Positions 28,849 through 38,311 of a DNA stretch of 64,000 nucleotides are shown piece after piece. This stretch comes from Enterococcaceae bacterium OF42-14pH9A (lineage in GTDB: Bacteria > Bacillota > Bacilli > Lactobacillales > Enterococcaceae): assembly GCA_027692465.1 (NCBI GenBank), contig JAQEYU010000002.1, forward strand, positions 124,001 through 188,000, given 5' to 3'. A program made the translations under genes and the position numbers. The stretch's first letter is position 1, and each line of letters opens with the position of its first letter. The notes below the pieces were generated by a model. That model was not told where the DNA came from. It saw only the letters and a list, made by a program, of their open reading frames with translations, and did no database searches.

Positions 28849-30123
28849 ATGTCACAAGTTACTATCGAAAATATCAAAGCCCGCGAAGTATTCGACTCCC
28901 GCGGCAATCCCACAGTTGAAGCCGATGTTCTGTTATCTGACGGCACCTTAGGTCGGGCAGAAGTTCCTTCCGGCGCTTCTACCGGCGACCGGGAAGCTGT
29001 CGAACTGCGGGATGGCGGCGAGCGGCTGCAGGGCAAAGGGGTCATGAAAGCCGTCACGAATGTCAACACGGAAATCAACGATGCACTGGTTGGTCAAAGT
29101 CCATTTGACCAGCAAAAAATCGATCAAATCATGATTGATCTGGACGGAACTGCCAATAAAGGCCGGTTGGGGGCCAATGCAATTTTGGGCGTTTCCATGG
29201 CGGTGGCCCGTGCCGCCGCAGCCAGCAAAAAAGTGCCGCTGTATCGTTACCTCGGCGGCGTTGATCTGGAATTACCGCAACCGTTCTTCAACGTCATCAA
29301 CGGCGGGGTCCATGCCGACAGCGGAATCGATGTGCAGGAATTTTTGATCACACCGGTCAAACGGAGTTCCTTCCGCGACGGCGTGGAAAAAATCGCCAAT
29401 ATCTACCACACTTTGAAGGGCATTCTGGCTAAAAAAGGCTTGGAAACAGCTGTCGGTGATGAAGGCGGCTTTGCACCGAAACTGGGCAGCACAGAAGCTG
29501 CAATCGAAACCTTGTACGAAGCGATCCAAGCAGCCGGTTATGTTCCCGGAGCAGAAATCGCCATCGCTTTGGACCCGGCCTCCAGCGAATTCTGGTCTGA
29601 CGAAAGCAAACATTACACCTTCGAAGGCAAAGAAATGACCTCTGCTGAAATGCTGACTTATTATCAGGAATTGGTCAAAAAATATCCGGCCATCATCTCC
29701 ATTGAAGACGGCTTCTCCGAACACGACTGGGACGGCTTCAAAGCCATGACTGATACGATGGGCAGCACGATCCAGTTGGTGGGCGATGACATCTTTGTGA
29801 CTAATCCGGCGATTTTCCAAGAGGGTATCGACCGCGGCGTAGCCAATGCTATTCTGATTAAACTCAACCAGATTGGTACAGTTTCCGAATCCATCGAAGC
29901 CATCAAATTAGCCCGCAAAAACGGCTACAACACCATGATTTCCCACCGCTCCGGTGAAACCGGCGACACCTTTATCGCCGACTTTGCCGTTGCTATGAAC
30001 GCCGGCCAGATCAAGACCGGTTCCATGGCCCGCAGCGAACGGGTAGAAAAATACAATCAATTTTTGCGGATTGAAGAAGAGCTGGAAGGCTATGCCAGCT
30101 TGGCTCGTTTCCCGAAAAAATAA
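28849..30123 (+). CDS. eno: Enolase (fluoride-riboswitch controlled)
   Basis: 424 residues from the ATG at 28849 (TTGGAGG 7 bp upstream). It converts 2-phosphoglycerate to phosphoenolpyruvate with magnesium. Family signatures: [16 protein letters not shown] near the N-terminus, [26 protein letters not shown], the metal ligands in [15 protein letters not shown] and VGDDIFVTN, the catalytic Lys in [10 protein letters not shown], and [26 protein letters not shown] differs from the usual NGGSHADNSIDFQEFM of glycolytic enolases in this order, and gaps elsewhere make it shorter, so this may be a second, fluoride-induced enolase. Symbol by family. Confidence 0.95.
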   Translation: MSQVTIENIKAREVFDSRGNPTVEADVLLSDGTLGRAEVPSGASTGDREAVELRDGGERLQGKGVMKAVTNVNTEINDALVGQSPFDQQKIDQIMIDLDGTANKGRLGANAILGVSMAVARAAAASKKVPLYRYLGGVDLELPQPFFNVINGGVHADSGIDVQEFLITPVKRSSFRDGVEKIANIYHTLKGILAKKGLETAVGDEGGFAPKLGSTEAAIETLYEAIQAAGYVPGAEIAIALDPASSEFWSDESKHYTFEGKEMTSAEMLTYYQELVKKYPAIISIEDGFSEHDWDGFKAMTDTMGSTIQLVGDDIFVTNPAIFQEGIDRGVANAILIKLNQIGTVSESIEAIKLARKNGYNTMISHRSGETGDTFIADFAVAMNAGQIKTGSMARSERVEKYNQFLRIEEELEGYASLARFPKK

Positions 30124-30152
30124 CTGCACTTTCTTACAAATGAGGTGAGTTT

Positions 30153-30347
30153 ATGCTTTATCAGGAAAAAAACGGCACCCGCATTCTCGAAGAAGCCGAT
30201 CTGATCGCCGACGCCAAACGCTTGGCACTGCAAAAATGGGAAGATGACCGCACCGAGCTCCCGCTGCACTACGCTGACTTCGCTGCTTTTGAAAAAGCCT
30301 TTGTCGCAGAATACCGGGCAGGCTTTGAAGCTTTGGCTGCGGATTGA
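30153..30347 (+). CDS. Small uncharacterised protein downstream of enolase
   Basis: 64 residues with a good ribosome site (GAGGTG 7 bp before the ATG at 30153), 29 bp after the enolase stop and before the shared terminator, so in the same fluoride-controlled transcript. Acidic, predicted mostly helical, with no membrane segment: ILEEADLIADAKRLALQKWEDDRTELPLHYADFAAFEKAFVAEYRAGFEAL. No family recognised. Function unknown. Confidence 0.7.
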   Translation: MLYQEKNGTRILEEADLIADAKRLALQKWEDDRTELPLHYADFAAFEKAFVAEYRAGFEALAAD

Positions 30348-30402
30348 CTTTGCAGCTTTTGCAAGATCCATCTCGCTGCTTTGTTTAGGCAGGCAGCTGA
30401 CA

Positions 30403-30462
30403 AAAAGAACGGCACCCGCTACCGAGCTTAATGGTTTAATGCTCGGGGCGGGTGCCGTTCTT
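30403..30462 (+). terminator. Bidirectional terminator of the enolase transcript
   Basis: AAAGAACGGCACCCGC pairs with GCGGGTGCCGTTCTTT and the inner GAGC pairs with GCTC. Also suits the convergent LPXTG gene. Confidence 0.88.
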
Positions 30463-30503
30463 TATACTTTTAGTGAAACAGTTGAATCAAAGCTGCCAGC
30501 AGC

Positions 30504-31517
30504 TTATTTGCGGCGCAACGTATGCCTTTTTCCAGCAGAGCGCCAAACCAGACCGCCTACTGCCAGTAATACCAGCCCGACGCCGATCCAAGCTTGCTGT
30601 CCCGCTGTCTCACCGGTCTTCGGCAGGTGCGGCCGGCTGTCCGCAGTTGGCGGTGTCTGACTGCTGTTTTCGGTGGGAATCAATGGTAATTGATCGCTTT
30701 TTTTATTTCCACTGGGAACCGTGCTACTGTCGGTCGAGGAGCCGTTTTTAGGATCAATGGAAGACTGGCTGCTGCCTGTGGTATCCGTGGTAGTGGAAGG
30801 AACGGTCTCGGAAGAACTACTGTCGGAGTCCGTGGTGGGCTCTGTTTTAGTGCTGTCCGTGGTTTCGGAAGTGTCCGTCGTCGTATCGGTGGTTTCCGAT
30901 GTATCCGTCGTTGTATCGGTGGTATCAGTTGTATCAGTTGTATCAGTTGTATCAGTTGTATCAGTTGTATCCGATGTATCTGTCGTCGTGTCTGTGGTAT
31001 CGGTTGTGTCCGTGGTATCCGTATCGCCGCCGGAATAGACCATTTGCCGTTGAGAATAAGGCGTCAGATGGTTATTGTCCGCAGGCTGGCTATCGGCGAT
31101 TCGCACGCTGAACAGAGCCGCATCCTTGGTACTTTCCGTCAGTGTCAACGAAAAGCTGAAGTGCCCCTGACGGCCGTCGATCACCAGATCATTATTATAC
31201 GTCAACTTCAAACGGGGATCGACATTTTCAAAGAGCACCTGCGCCTGCAGGATCGCTGCCGGATCGCCGGAAAAATTGACCGTGACCGGGATTGTGAAAG
31301 TCTCGCCCACCGGCAGTTCAGTAACCCCGGAATTAAAAGAAGCAAATTTGCCTCCAAAAACTATTCTGTCGACATTGGCATAGCTGCTGGGTGTATATCC
31401 GCGGCTGTCAGTCACGGTGGCCGCCGTTTGCTGCTGTGGCGTCTCGGCAGCTGCCACCAGCCCGGTGAGGGGCATACAAGCTAACACTCCTACCGAAATA
31501 ATGCTTGCAATTTTCAT
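30504..31517 (-). CDS. LPXTG cell-wall-anchored protein with Asp-Thr-Thr repeats
   Basis: 337 residues from the ATG at 31517 (GGAGG 8 bp upstream). Signal peptide (about 1-24, VGVLACMPLTGLVAAAE), a globular domain of about 130 residues (with FTIPVTVNFSGDPAAILQAQVLFENVDPRLKL), then a stalk of DTT/TDTS repeats and a Ser/Thr-rich region. The sorting signal is LPKTGE, a hydrophobic helix and RRK. Sortase would link it to peptidoglycan. The stalk should lift the N-terminal domain out of the wall; ligand unknown. The DNA of the stalk contains perfect 9-bp tandem repeats (30922-30966) prone to length change. Confidence 0.9.
   Translation of the reverse strand: MKIASIISVGVLACMPLTGLVAAAETPQQQTAATVTDSRGYTPSSYANVDRIVFGGKFASFNSGVTELPVGETFTIPVTVNFSGDPAAILQAQVLFENVDPRLKLTYNNDLVIDGRQGHFSFSLTLTESTKDAALFSVRIADSQPADNNHLTPYSQRQMVYSGGDTDTTDTTDTTDTTTDTSDTTDTTDTTDTTDTTDTTDTTTDTSETTDTTTDTSETTDSTKTEPTTDSDSSSSETVPSTTTDTTGSSQSSIDPKNGSSTDSSTVPSGNKKSDQLPLIPTENSSQTPPTADSRPHLPKTGETAGQQAWIGVGLVLLAVGGLVWRSAGKRHTLRRK
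30922..30966 (+). repeat. 9-bp tandem repeat in the LPXTG stalk
   Basis: Five perfect copies of GTATCAGTT in a row, coding on the minus strand for Asp-Thr-Thr units, flanked by degenerate copies over about 30850-31025. Since the unit is a multiple of three, slippage would change stalk length without frameshift. Confidence 0.85.
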
Positions 31518-31703
31518 AAATAATCCTCCATTTATTTTTCTTTTTTTTTGAAATTGAAATGTCAAAAAACGACCATAAATTGTTCTAGTCCAATCAACCT
31601 TTCTACCTTAACGCTAATTGTTCTAATTGTACACAAATTAGGATCAATTATTACAAAAACGATAGCTTCATTTCAGAAAAACAGTTTTTCATTACAAAAA
31701 CGT

Positions 31704-31744
31704 AATAAGCCGCAGCTCTCCTCTGCGGAAAGCTGCGGCTTATT
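31704..31744 (-). terminator. Terminator downstream of the PAP2 gene
   Basis: Perfect 14-bp arms AATAAGCCGCAGCT (31704-31717) and AGCTGCGGCTTATT (31731-31744). On the minus strand a TTTTT tract follows a few bases later. Confidence 0.65.
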
Positions 31745-31838
31745 GGTGATAGCGGAAACGTGTCTGAACGCACCTGCAGTTAGACCTGAAAAAGCTGCTG
31801 CCATAGCCGATTCCGGTTACAAGCAACAGCTTTTTACA

Positions 31839-32456
31839 TCAGTGAACCTTTGACCTGCCGGCAGCTTCTTTAGCTGCAGCAGGCAGAAACAGCCGACTCA
31901 GTCCTTCATTCAATCGGCGCAGAACAGAAACCGAGGTGGCAAGCTTCAAAGTGAGCCACGCAGCAGCGATCCCGATCAGGGCAGCGGCAGCCACATCCAA
32001 TGGCAAATGGACACCCACCCAAATCCGGGAGATCCCCACCAAGACTGCTGCTGCCGGATATCCCCAACGCAGGCCGGGCCGGTTGGAAGTCAAAAACAAT
32101 ACCGTCAGAACACTGAAAAATAACAGACTGTGGTCACTGGGAAAGGCGTTGTCCACCTTGTGAGCAATTAATTGCTGGACATCCGGCAACATTGCAAACG
32201 GCTGTGGATGGGCATAAAATTGTCCGGCCAGCCATCCCAGTCCTTCCGCCGGCAAGACAGCTAAGACCGCCGGGAAAAGCCGCTGTCTGACTTGTGGCAA
32301 AGATGAGCCGTAAAACCACCTGACTCCTATGAACAATAACAGCAGTATTGGCGAGCCCTCGGCGACTGCCTTGAAAAAGAAATCAACTGCCGGCCAACGT
32401 CCGGCCAGCTGATTGATCCCATAAAACAATTGTGTATCGATTTGTGTCATCTTCAT
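31839..32456 (-). CDS. PAP2 family phosphatase (undecaprenyl-diphosphatase, BcrC type)
   Basis: About 205 residues; start at ATG 32456 or 32450 (AAGGGGAA upstream fits the second better). Five to six membrane helices. PAP2 signature: KVDNAFPSDHSLLFFSVL and SRIWVGVHLPLDVAAAAL, with the catalytic His residues. BcrC-type enzymes remove a phosphate from undecaprenyl diphosphate outside the membrane, recycling the lipid carrier for wall synthesis and giving bacitracin resistance. It lies just downstream of a two-component system on the same strand, which may control it, though an 87-bp gap separates them. Confidence 0.85.
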   Translation of the reverse strand: MKMTQIDTQLFYGINQLAGRWPAVDFFFKAVAEGSPILLLLFIGVRWFYGSSLPQVRQRLFPAVLAVLPAEGLGWLAGQFYAHPQPFAMLPDVQQLIAHKVDNAFPSDHSLLFFSVLTVLFLTSNRPGLRWGYPAAAVLVGISRIWVGVHLPLDVAAAALIGIAAAWLTLKLATSVSVLRRLNEGLSRLFLPAAAKEAAGRSKVH

Positions 32457-32543
32457 TTCCCCTTTTCTGATCACCGAAAGTGTAACCCCAAAAGATAAAT
32501 AAATAGACACAGTTTGCTAAACTGCCAATCAACAATTTGCTTT

Positions 32544-33239
32544 TTACGGCACAAACTTGTAGCCTACGCCCCAAACCGTTTGGATATGAACCGGTGCTGC
32601 CGGATCGGTCTCGATTTTTTCCCGCAGACGATTGATGTGGACAGCGACAGTTCGGATATCCCCAAAAGCCTCCTGACCCCAGATACGTTGGTACAGTTCC
32701 TCTTTACTGAAAACATGTTCGACATTTTCCATCAGAAACAAGAGCAGCTCGAATTCCTTGTGCTTCAACGGGATCACTTGGCCGCTTTGAGTGACTTTCA
32801 TGGTAGCCGGTTCGATGACCAGATCGGCAATAGCGATATGCCGTTGCGGACGACTGCTTCCCGACTGCCCGACCAGCCGCTCGTATTGGGCCAGATTGGC
32901 TTTGACTCTGGCCACCAGCTCAGTCGGGGAAAAAGGCTTGGCAATGTAGTCATCCGCCCCCAACCCTAAGCCCCGCAGCTTATCGATTTCTTCATTTTTG
33001 GCTGTCACCAGCAGAATCGGCACTGCTACTTTGTCTCGAACAGCCTTGATGATCTCGATACCGTCCATTTTCGGCAGCATGACATCCAACAGCACCAGAT
33101 CATAAGCTCCGGTGAGGATGGCCTGCAGTCCCTGCTCACCATCAGCTACGATCACCGCTTCAAAACCGTTGATCGTCAAAAAATCTTTTTCAATCTCGGC
33201 AATCGCCTCGTCATCTTCAATGATCAGAATGTTCTTCAT
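32544..33239 (-). CDS. OmpR family response regulator
   Basis: 231 residues from the ATG at 33239 (CAGGAGG 7 bp upstream). Receiver domain about 1-115: acidic pocket EDDE, phospho-Asp in LVLLDVMLPKMDG, Lys in IAKPFSPTEL. Winged-helix DNA-binding domain about 130-230: VIPLKHKEFELLLFLMENVEHVFSKEELYQRIWG and RTVAVHINRLREKIE. Its start overlaps the end of... the kinase frame by 23 bp, with the regulator gene first in sequence position but second in transcription after the kinase at 33217-34677. Regulated genes are unknown; the neighbouring PAP2 gene is a candidate. Confidence 0.92.
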   Translation of the reverse strand: MKNILIIEDDEAIAEIEKDFLTINGFEAVIVADGEQGLQAILTGAYDLVLLDVMLPKMDGIEIIKAVRDKVAVPILLVTAKNEEIDKLRGLGLGADDYIAKPFSPTELVARVKANLAQYERLVGQSGSSRPQRHIAIADLVIEPATMKVTQSGQVIPLKHKEFELLLFLMENVEHVFSKEELYQRIWGQEAFGDIRTVAVHINRLREKIETDPAAPVHIQTVWGVGYKFVP

Positions 33240-34677
33240 GGCTTGGTTCCTCCTGTAGCGGCAGTCTGATTTCAATCAGCAGCCCGCCGGTCGGTGACGA
33301 TCCGGCCGCAATCTGCCCTGCCTGCCCTTCGATGATTTTTTTGGCGATGGCCAGCCCCAGTCCGCTGCCTTGATTGGGCTGGGTCCGGGCCTTGTCGCCG
33401 CGATAAAAGACGTCAAAGATCGCCTCCTGCTGGTCCGCCGCTATTCCGGGACCATTGTCGACAAAACGGATGACGGCTGTTTGCTCCCGGCTGAACTGGC
33501 TGATCCTCAGTTGATTATCGGCAAGATTACCGTATTTAAGGGTGTTTTCCAAAAGATTGAGGAAGACACCGCGCAATTCAGCGGGATCCCCACGGACATA
33601 TTCGCCCCAGCTGCTGATCTCAAGGGTGATCGTCAAGCCTCGCTGACGGTATTCTGCCTTGAGACTGTTGACAAAGCTGCTGAGAAAGCGGCCGATATCA
33701 AGCGTCTCCAAACGGAAGGGATAATCCCCGAGATCCAGCTTGGAGAATAAAAAGAGTTGATCCACCAGTTGGTTCAGATGATCCGTCTTTTGGGAGATTG
33801 TCTGCAGGTAGCGGGCCTGCATCATCGGAGTCGCCGCCACCCCCTGCTCCAAGCCTTCGACATAGGCTTTGATCGCTGTCAGCGGGGTCCGCAGATCATG
33901 GGAGATCCCGGCGATCAGCTCTTTGTGGCTCTCGCTGTTTTTTTCCTGGAGCGCCACCATCTGCTGCAGGCGTCGGGCCATATCATTGAAATTAGCAACT
34001 ACGGCTTTGAACTCGTCTTCCGGCGCATAATCGATCCGCCAATCAAGATTACCGGCCGCGAGCTGGTTCACCCCGTCAGTCAAGATATCCAACGCCACGT
34101 TGATCGGCCGATAGATAAAGCGGGCCAGATAGAAATTGGTGACCGTCACAAATAAGATCCCCAGTACCAGTGCCGAAAAGAAGGCCAGCTTCAAAAGGTC
34201 CTTATGATCGATCAGCTCCTCTTCGATTAAACTGTGGTAATCCGTATTCACCAACAGCACAGTCTCGGCGCCGACAAAAAAGCGATCGATACGCAGTTGA
34301 TCCAGCGAAAGCGAATTCACCTGCTGCTGTCCTTGCCCCAGCTGCTGAGTCAACTCATCGGCTTGATAGCTCCCCAGCTGCTGAATCAGTTTTCCGCTCT
34401 TATCGTAGACCAGCAGGCTGAGAAAAGGATTGGGGTGGCCATCGTGAAACTGCTGCAGCTGCTGCGGCAGATCCCGGCTGTTTTTTGCCTCCTGCAGCTC
34501 CTCCATGTGCTCATATGCCTTGGTATACGCTTCATTTTGCTGCCACTGCTGATAAAAATCATTGCCGAACGTCTGACTGAGGGTCAGAAAAAAGGCCCCC
34601 ACCACCAGGATCGTCAGAAGGATCGGCGTCGCGACCATCAAGATGTTGGACAAGTACAAGCGTTTGCGAATAGTCAT
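33217..34677 (-). CDS. Sensor histidine kinase of the OmpR-type system
   Basis: 486 residues. TM1 about 12-34, extracellular region of about 125 residues rich in Gln/Leu (FYQQWQQNEAYTKAYEHMEELQEAKNS; QQLGQGQQQV), TM2 about 163-185, HAMP, then HisKA with the phospho-His at about 259 in AGISHDLRTPLTAIKAYVEG. The HATPase domain has NLLENTLKYG, RFVDNGPGIA and GSGLGLAIAKKIIEG. It overlaps the response regulator gene by 23 bp; transcription runs kinase then regulator. AAAGGA 10 bp before the ATG. The signal is unknown. Confidence 0.92.
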   Translation of the reverse strand: MTIRKRLYLSNILMVATPILLTILVVGAFFLTLSQTFGNDFYQQWQQNEAYTKAYEHMEELQEAKNSRDLPQQLQQFHDGHPNPFLSLLVYDKSGKLIQQLGSYQADELTQQLGQGQQQVNSLSLDQLRIDRFFVGAETVLLVNTDYHSLIEEELIDHKDLLKLAFFSALVLGILFVTVTNFYLARFIYRPINVALDILTDGVNQLAAGNLDWRIDYAPEDEFKAVVANFNDMARRLQQMVALQEKNSESHKELIAGISHDLRTPLTAIKAYVEGLEQGVAATPMMQARYLQTISQKTDHLNQLVDQLFLFSKLDLGDYPFRLETLDIGRFLSSFVNSLKAEYRQRGLTITLEISSWGEYVRGDPAELRGVFLNLLENTLKYGNLADNQLRISQFSREQTAVIRFVDNGPGIAADQQEAIFDVFYRGDKARTQPNQGSGLGLAIAKKIIEGQAGQIAAGSSPTGGLLIEIRLPLQEEPSHEEHSDH

Positions 34678-34844
34678 CTGGTTCCGGTCCTTTCTGTTGT
34701 TTTCTTTATTTTACCTAAGAAGTCGTCGCTGTCGCAAATCAAATCGCTGAGCTGCTTTGTTTATAGACAGTTTAACAAAAAGCAGCGTCTTAGTTTGTAC
34801 TTGTCTTGTAAACTGAAGCCAGAAAGGATAACCGAGGTGCTTTT

Positions 34845-35438
34845 ATGAAAAACGAATCCGGGAAAACTCGTCCGCAAAAGATCATCACTGCAGTCAAAAT
34901 CATCGGAGTGCTGGTTTTACTTGGTGGGCTGTACTACCTGCTGCATTACGGATTCACAAACTTCGATCAGCACCTGGTTGATTTTATGAAGCAGTCGGGT
35001 TTTTGGGGTCCGCTCATTTTTATTCTTTTCCAGGCGGTGCAGGTGATCGTACCTGTGCTGCCCGGTGGGGTCAGTCTCGGATTGGGCGTTTTGACATTCG
35101 GTTCGACAGCTGGTTTTCTTTACAATTATCTGGGGATCGTCTGCGGATCGATTGCTTCTTTTTGCCTGATCCGCAAATTCGGAAAACGCTTGGTACGCAA
35201 TCTGGTTTCTGAAAAAAACTACCGCAAGCTGACGAGTTATCTGGCCAATCGAAAACGCTTCACGTTGTTTTTGACCGTCGCCATCCTGATTCCGGTAGCA
35301 CCGGATGACCTGCTTTGTATGGTGGCGGGCTTGACGAACATGCCCTTGAAGACCTTCACTGCAATCATCGTTTTTTGCAAACCGTTTTCGATTTTCGCCT
35401 ATGGCTACCTCGTTTCCGTAATACTGCATCATATTTGA
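34845..35438 (+). CDS. TVP38/TMEM64 (VTT domain) membrane protein
   Basis: 197 residues, about six membrane helices. VTT-domain hallmarks: SGFWGPLIFILFQAVQVIVPVLPGGVSLGLGVLTFG at about 48-83 and RKRFTLFLTVAILIPVAPDDLLCMVAGLTNM at about 145-175. DedA/VTT relatives are lipid scramblases or transporters at the membrane; the exact role is unknown. It lies 19 bp before the P-type ATPase gene, so the two probably form an operon. Divergent from the two-component system. Confidence 0.87.
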   Translation: MKNESGKTRPQKIITAVKIIGVLVLLGGLYYLLHYGFTNFDQHLVDFMKQSGFWGPLIFILFQAVQVIVPVLPGGVSLGLGVLTFGSTAGFLYNYLGIVCGSIASFCLIRKFGKRLVRNLVSEKNYRKLTSYLANRKRFTLFLTVAILIPVAPDDLLCMVAGLTNMPLKTFTAIIVFCKPFSIFAYGYLVSVILHHI

Positions 35439-35457
35439 ATCAATTGGAGGAATCATC

Positions 35458-37791
35458 ATGGAAGTAACCGATTCGGTCTTTACCGGACTCAGTCAAAAGG
35501 AAGCGGCACAGCGGCAGGCCGCCGGTCAAAGCAATCGCGCCCCTGCCGACATGACCAAATCGACCAAGACCATCATCTTGCAAAACACACTGACTTTGTT
35601 CAACTTTTTGAATTTCGCACTGGCTGCCGCACTTTTTGCCGTAGGGGCATACGCTAATGCCTTTTTCATCACGATCATTCTCTTCAACATCCTGTTGGGA
35701 ATCGTCCAGGAGCTGCGAGCCAAAAAAATGGTCAGCCAGCTGACACTGCTGTCGGAAAAGAAAGTCACCGTTATCCGCGAAGGGAGCCCGTTTCAACTCT
35801 CCCCGCAGGCGCTGGTGCTGGGAGATGTCGTCAAATTAACCAACGGCGAACAGGTTCCCAGTGATCTTACCGTGCTGACCGGTGAAGCAGAAGTCAATGA
35901 ATCTCTGCTCACCGGTGAAGCAGACGCTATCTTTAAAAAAACCGGCGACCCGCTGCTTTCCGGCAGTTACCTGACCAGCGGTGAACTCATCGGCCGGGTA
36001 GAACACGTAGGCAACGACAATTATGCCACCCGGATTGTCGCCGAAGCCAAGACCGAAAAAGCCGTGAAATCCGAACTGGTCGCCTCCATCGCCAAAATCT
36101 CCACCTTTACCAGCTGGGTAATCCTCCCCATCGGCACCATTTTGTTCATTGAAGCGCTCTTCTTTCAACAAGACAGCCTGACAACTGCGGTGGTCTCATC
36201 GGTGGCAGCACTGATCGGCATGCTGCCCAAAGGACTGGTCCTCTTGATCGGACTGGCTTTGACCACCGGTGTCTTGAAGCTGGCAAAGAAAGATGTACTG
36301 GTCCAAAACAAATATGCTATCGAAATGTTGGCCCACATGGACGTGCTGGCGTTGGACAAGACCGGGACCCTGACCGCCGGCGACATGCAGGTGGAACAGG
36401 TCTACCTGTTGGAAGACAGTTGGCGGGACCGCCTTTTTGATCTGGTGGGCAGCTACTTGTCAGCTACCAGCGACAACAATCTGACCGCTCAGGCCTTGCA
36501 GCGCCATTTTCCGAAAAGCCGCGCCTACACCCCTGAAAAGGTGCTGCCGTTTTCTTCCGAACGTAAATGGGCAGCTGTCGTCTTTGAGCAGATCGGAACC
36601 CTCTATCTGGGAGCCCCGGAAAAGCTGTTGTCCTCTGCTGCGCTGCCGGAAATTTTGGACCAAAACCAGGCTGCCGGGAAACGTGTCCTGCTTTTGGCCT
36701 TGGACCGCGACAGCCGGACTCACTGCCCCGACGACTTACAACCGCTGGCATTGATCACCCTGGTGGACCCGCTGCGGGAGAATGTCAGCCAAACCCTGAG
36801 CTATTTGAAAAAACAAGGGGTCGCTTTGAAAGTCATCTCCGGGGATAATCCCCTCACAGTTGCGGCTATCGCCCAAGCTGCCGGCGTGGAAAACAGCAAT
36901 CACAACATCGATCTGAGCACGCTGCAGACAGAAGCCGCCATTCGGGAAGCGGCTCATCGCTACACGGTTTTCGGACGCGTGACCCCGCAGCAGAAAAAGC
37001 TGCTAGTCAATGAACTGAAAGCCGCCGGTCAGACTGTCGGTATGACCGGCGACGGCGTCAATGATATTCTGGCACTGCGGGAGGCGGACATTTCTATCGC
37101 TATGGGAGAAGGGGATGGTGCCACCCGGCAGATCGCCGATATCGTCCTACTGGATTCCGACCTGGGACAGCTGCCGGCAGTGATTGCTGAAGGCCGCCGA
37201 GTCATCAATAACATCACCCAAAGCTCCGGTGTCTTCTTTATCAAGACAATCTATTCGTTTCTGTTGTCCCTTTTTTGTATCTTTTCAGCTACCGCGTTTC
37301 CTTTTATCCCATTGCAGATCACACTGATCGACCTGGCAATCGAGGGTTACCCTTCCTTTTTTGCCTCATTTTCTGAAAACGATCGCCCAGTAACCGGCCA
37401 CTTCCTGCAAACGGCTTTGCGGCGGGCGCTCCCCAGTGCCCTGCTGGTCGTCGCCAACATCATTTGCTGCTGGCTGCTGGCTCAGCTGGGCATCTTGACC
37501 ATTCCTGAAAGCCGAACTTTGATGTATGCCTTGCTGATCGGTATCAGCGGCATCGGCCTGGTGAACGCACTACGTCCCTTCACCGCTTTCCGAATCTTTT
37601 TGGCCGTCACCGCTGTCTTTGGCAGTTTTGCCGCAGTCCTTTTGTTCCATCGATTGCTGATGGTCGCTCCGATTGGTCCGATAGCGCTCCTGCTTTTTGC
37701 CGCTCTGATGCTGCTCAATCTGGCCTGCTGGCAGCCTCTTTTCAACAAGACGCGCAACTGGTCGCTGGCTTTATTTACCGTAAAAAACTGA
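35458..37791 (+). CDS. P-type cation-transporting ATPase (CtpE/Exp7-like)
   Basis: 777 residues. Actuator domain with NESLLTGEAD, phosphorylation motif DKTGT with Asp300, nucleotide-binding domain with SSERKWAAV and KRVLLLALD, hinge GMTGDGVNDILALREADISIAMGEGDGATR, and about ten membrane helices. The M4 segment is LIGMLPKGLVLLIG and the actuator reads TGEA rather than TGES, features of the CtpE/Exp7 group, some members of which move calcium. The ion cannot be assigned from sequence alone. GGAGG is 8 bp before the ATG. Downstream partner of the VTT gene; terminator at 37822-37867. Confidence 0.9.
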   Translation: MEVTDSVFTGLSQKEAAQRQAAGQSNRAPADMTKSTKTIILQNTLTLFNFLNFALAAALFAVGAYANAFFITIILFNILLGIVQELRAKKMVSQLTLLSEKKVTVIREGSPFQLSPQALVLGDVVKLTNGEQVPSDLTVLTGEAEVNESLLTGEADAIFKKTGDPLLSGSYLTSGELIGRVEHVGNDNYATRIVAEAKTEKAVKSELVASIAKISTFTSWVILPIGTILFIEALFFQQDSLTTAVVSSVAALIGMLPKGLVLLIGLALTTGVLKLAKKDVLVQNKYAIEMLAHMDVLALDKTGTLTAGDMQVEQVYLLEDSWRDRLFDLVGSYLSATSDNNLTAQALQRHFPKSRAYTPEKVLPFSSERKWAAVVFEQIGTLYLGAPEKLLSSAALPEILDQNQAAGKRVLLLALDRDSRTHCPDDLQPLALITLVDPLRENVSQTLSYLKKQGVALKVISGDNPLTVAAIAQAAGVENSNHNIDLSTLQTEAAIREAAHRYTVFGRVTPQQKKLLVNELKAAGQTVGMTGDGVNDILALREADISIAMGEGDGATRQIADIVLLDSDLGQLPAVIAEGRRVINNITQSSGVFFIKTIYSFLLSLFCIFSATAFPFIPLQITLIDLAIEGYPSFFASFSENDRPVTGHFLQTALRRALPSALLVVANIICCWLLAQLGILTIPESRTLMYALLIGISGIGLVNALRPFTAFRIFLAVTAVFGSFAAVLLFHRLLMVAPIGPIALLLFAALMLLNLACWQPLFNKTRNWSLALFTVKN

Positions 37792-37821
37792 GGTGCTGGC
37801 GGACTGCGCTTACTGCACCAA

Positions 37822-37867
37822 AAAAAGAGGAAACCAGCCGGATCGTTGGGTTGGTTTCCTCTTTTTT
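37822..37867 (+). terminator. Terminator of the VTT-ATPase operon
   Basis: AAAAAGAGGAAACCAGCC pairs with GGTTGGTTTCCTCTTTTTT. Confidence 0.88.
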
Positions 37868-37957
37868 GATTTAACAGGAGCCTGATTTTCTGATCAAACA
37901 GGGTCGGCCTGTCAGCTCCTCGCTTTTACTCCCGATCCTGTTATTGTCAAAGCCCCT

Positions 37958-38311
37958 TCAATACAGCTGTTCTTTAGCCTCATCCGGAACCTGATCGGCG
38001 CTCACTTCTTCCCAGCCCATCACACCTTTTTTCGAATTGACGTGCACTACCAGATAGGCATTCTTTTTCAGAGGCTGATTTTTAACCGAACGAAAGGCCA
38101 ATTCTACCCCGTCGCCGTCTTTATCATACCCCGGCAAGTCGTAAACATAGCGATAAAGTTTGTTGCGCTGGGTCTCACCAATGCAAGTCTGCTGACCTGT
38201 AGTCGTGATCTTCGTATAATAGTCGCTGGTCCCATAATTCGTCAGGTACCAATAGCCTGCAGCAGCACTTGTTGCCAGAATCAACAGACCGCCGATAAGC
38301 AGTTTCTTCAT
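37958..38311 (-). CDS. YxeA family protein (second copy)
   Basis: 117 residues from the ATG at 38311 (AAGGAGG 9 bp upstream). Signal anchor MKKLLIGGLLILATSAAAGYWYL, then the YxeA domain: YYTKITTTG, YRYVYDLPGYDKDGDGVELAFRS, LKKNAYLVVHVNSKKGVMGWEEV. Closer to the classic YxeA pattern (NxxYxYxLxxYDxxGxxxxLxF) than the copy at 2373. Monocistronic. Function of the family is unknown. Confidence 0.88.
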   Translation of the reverse strand: MKKLLIGGLLILATSAAAGYWYLTNYGTSDYYTKITTTGQQTCIGETQRNKLYRYVYDLPGYDKDGDGVELAFRSVKNQPLKKNAYLVVHVNSKKGVMGWEEVSADQVPDEAKEQLY

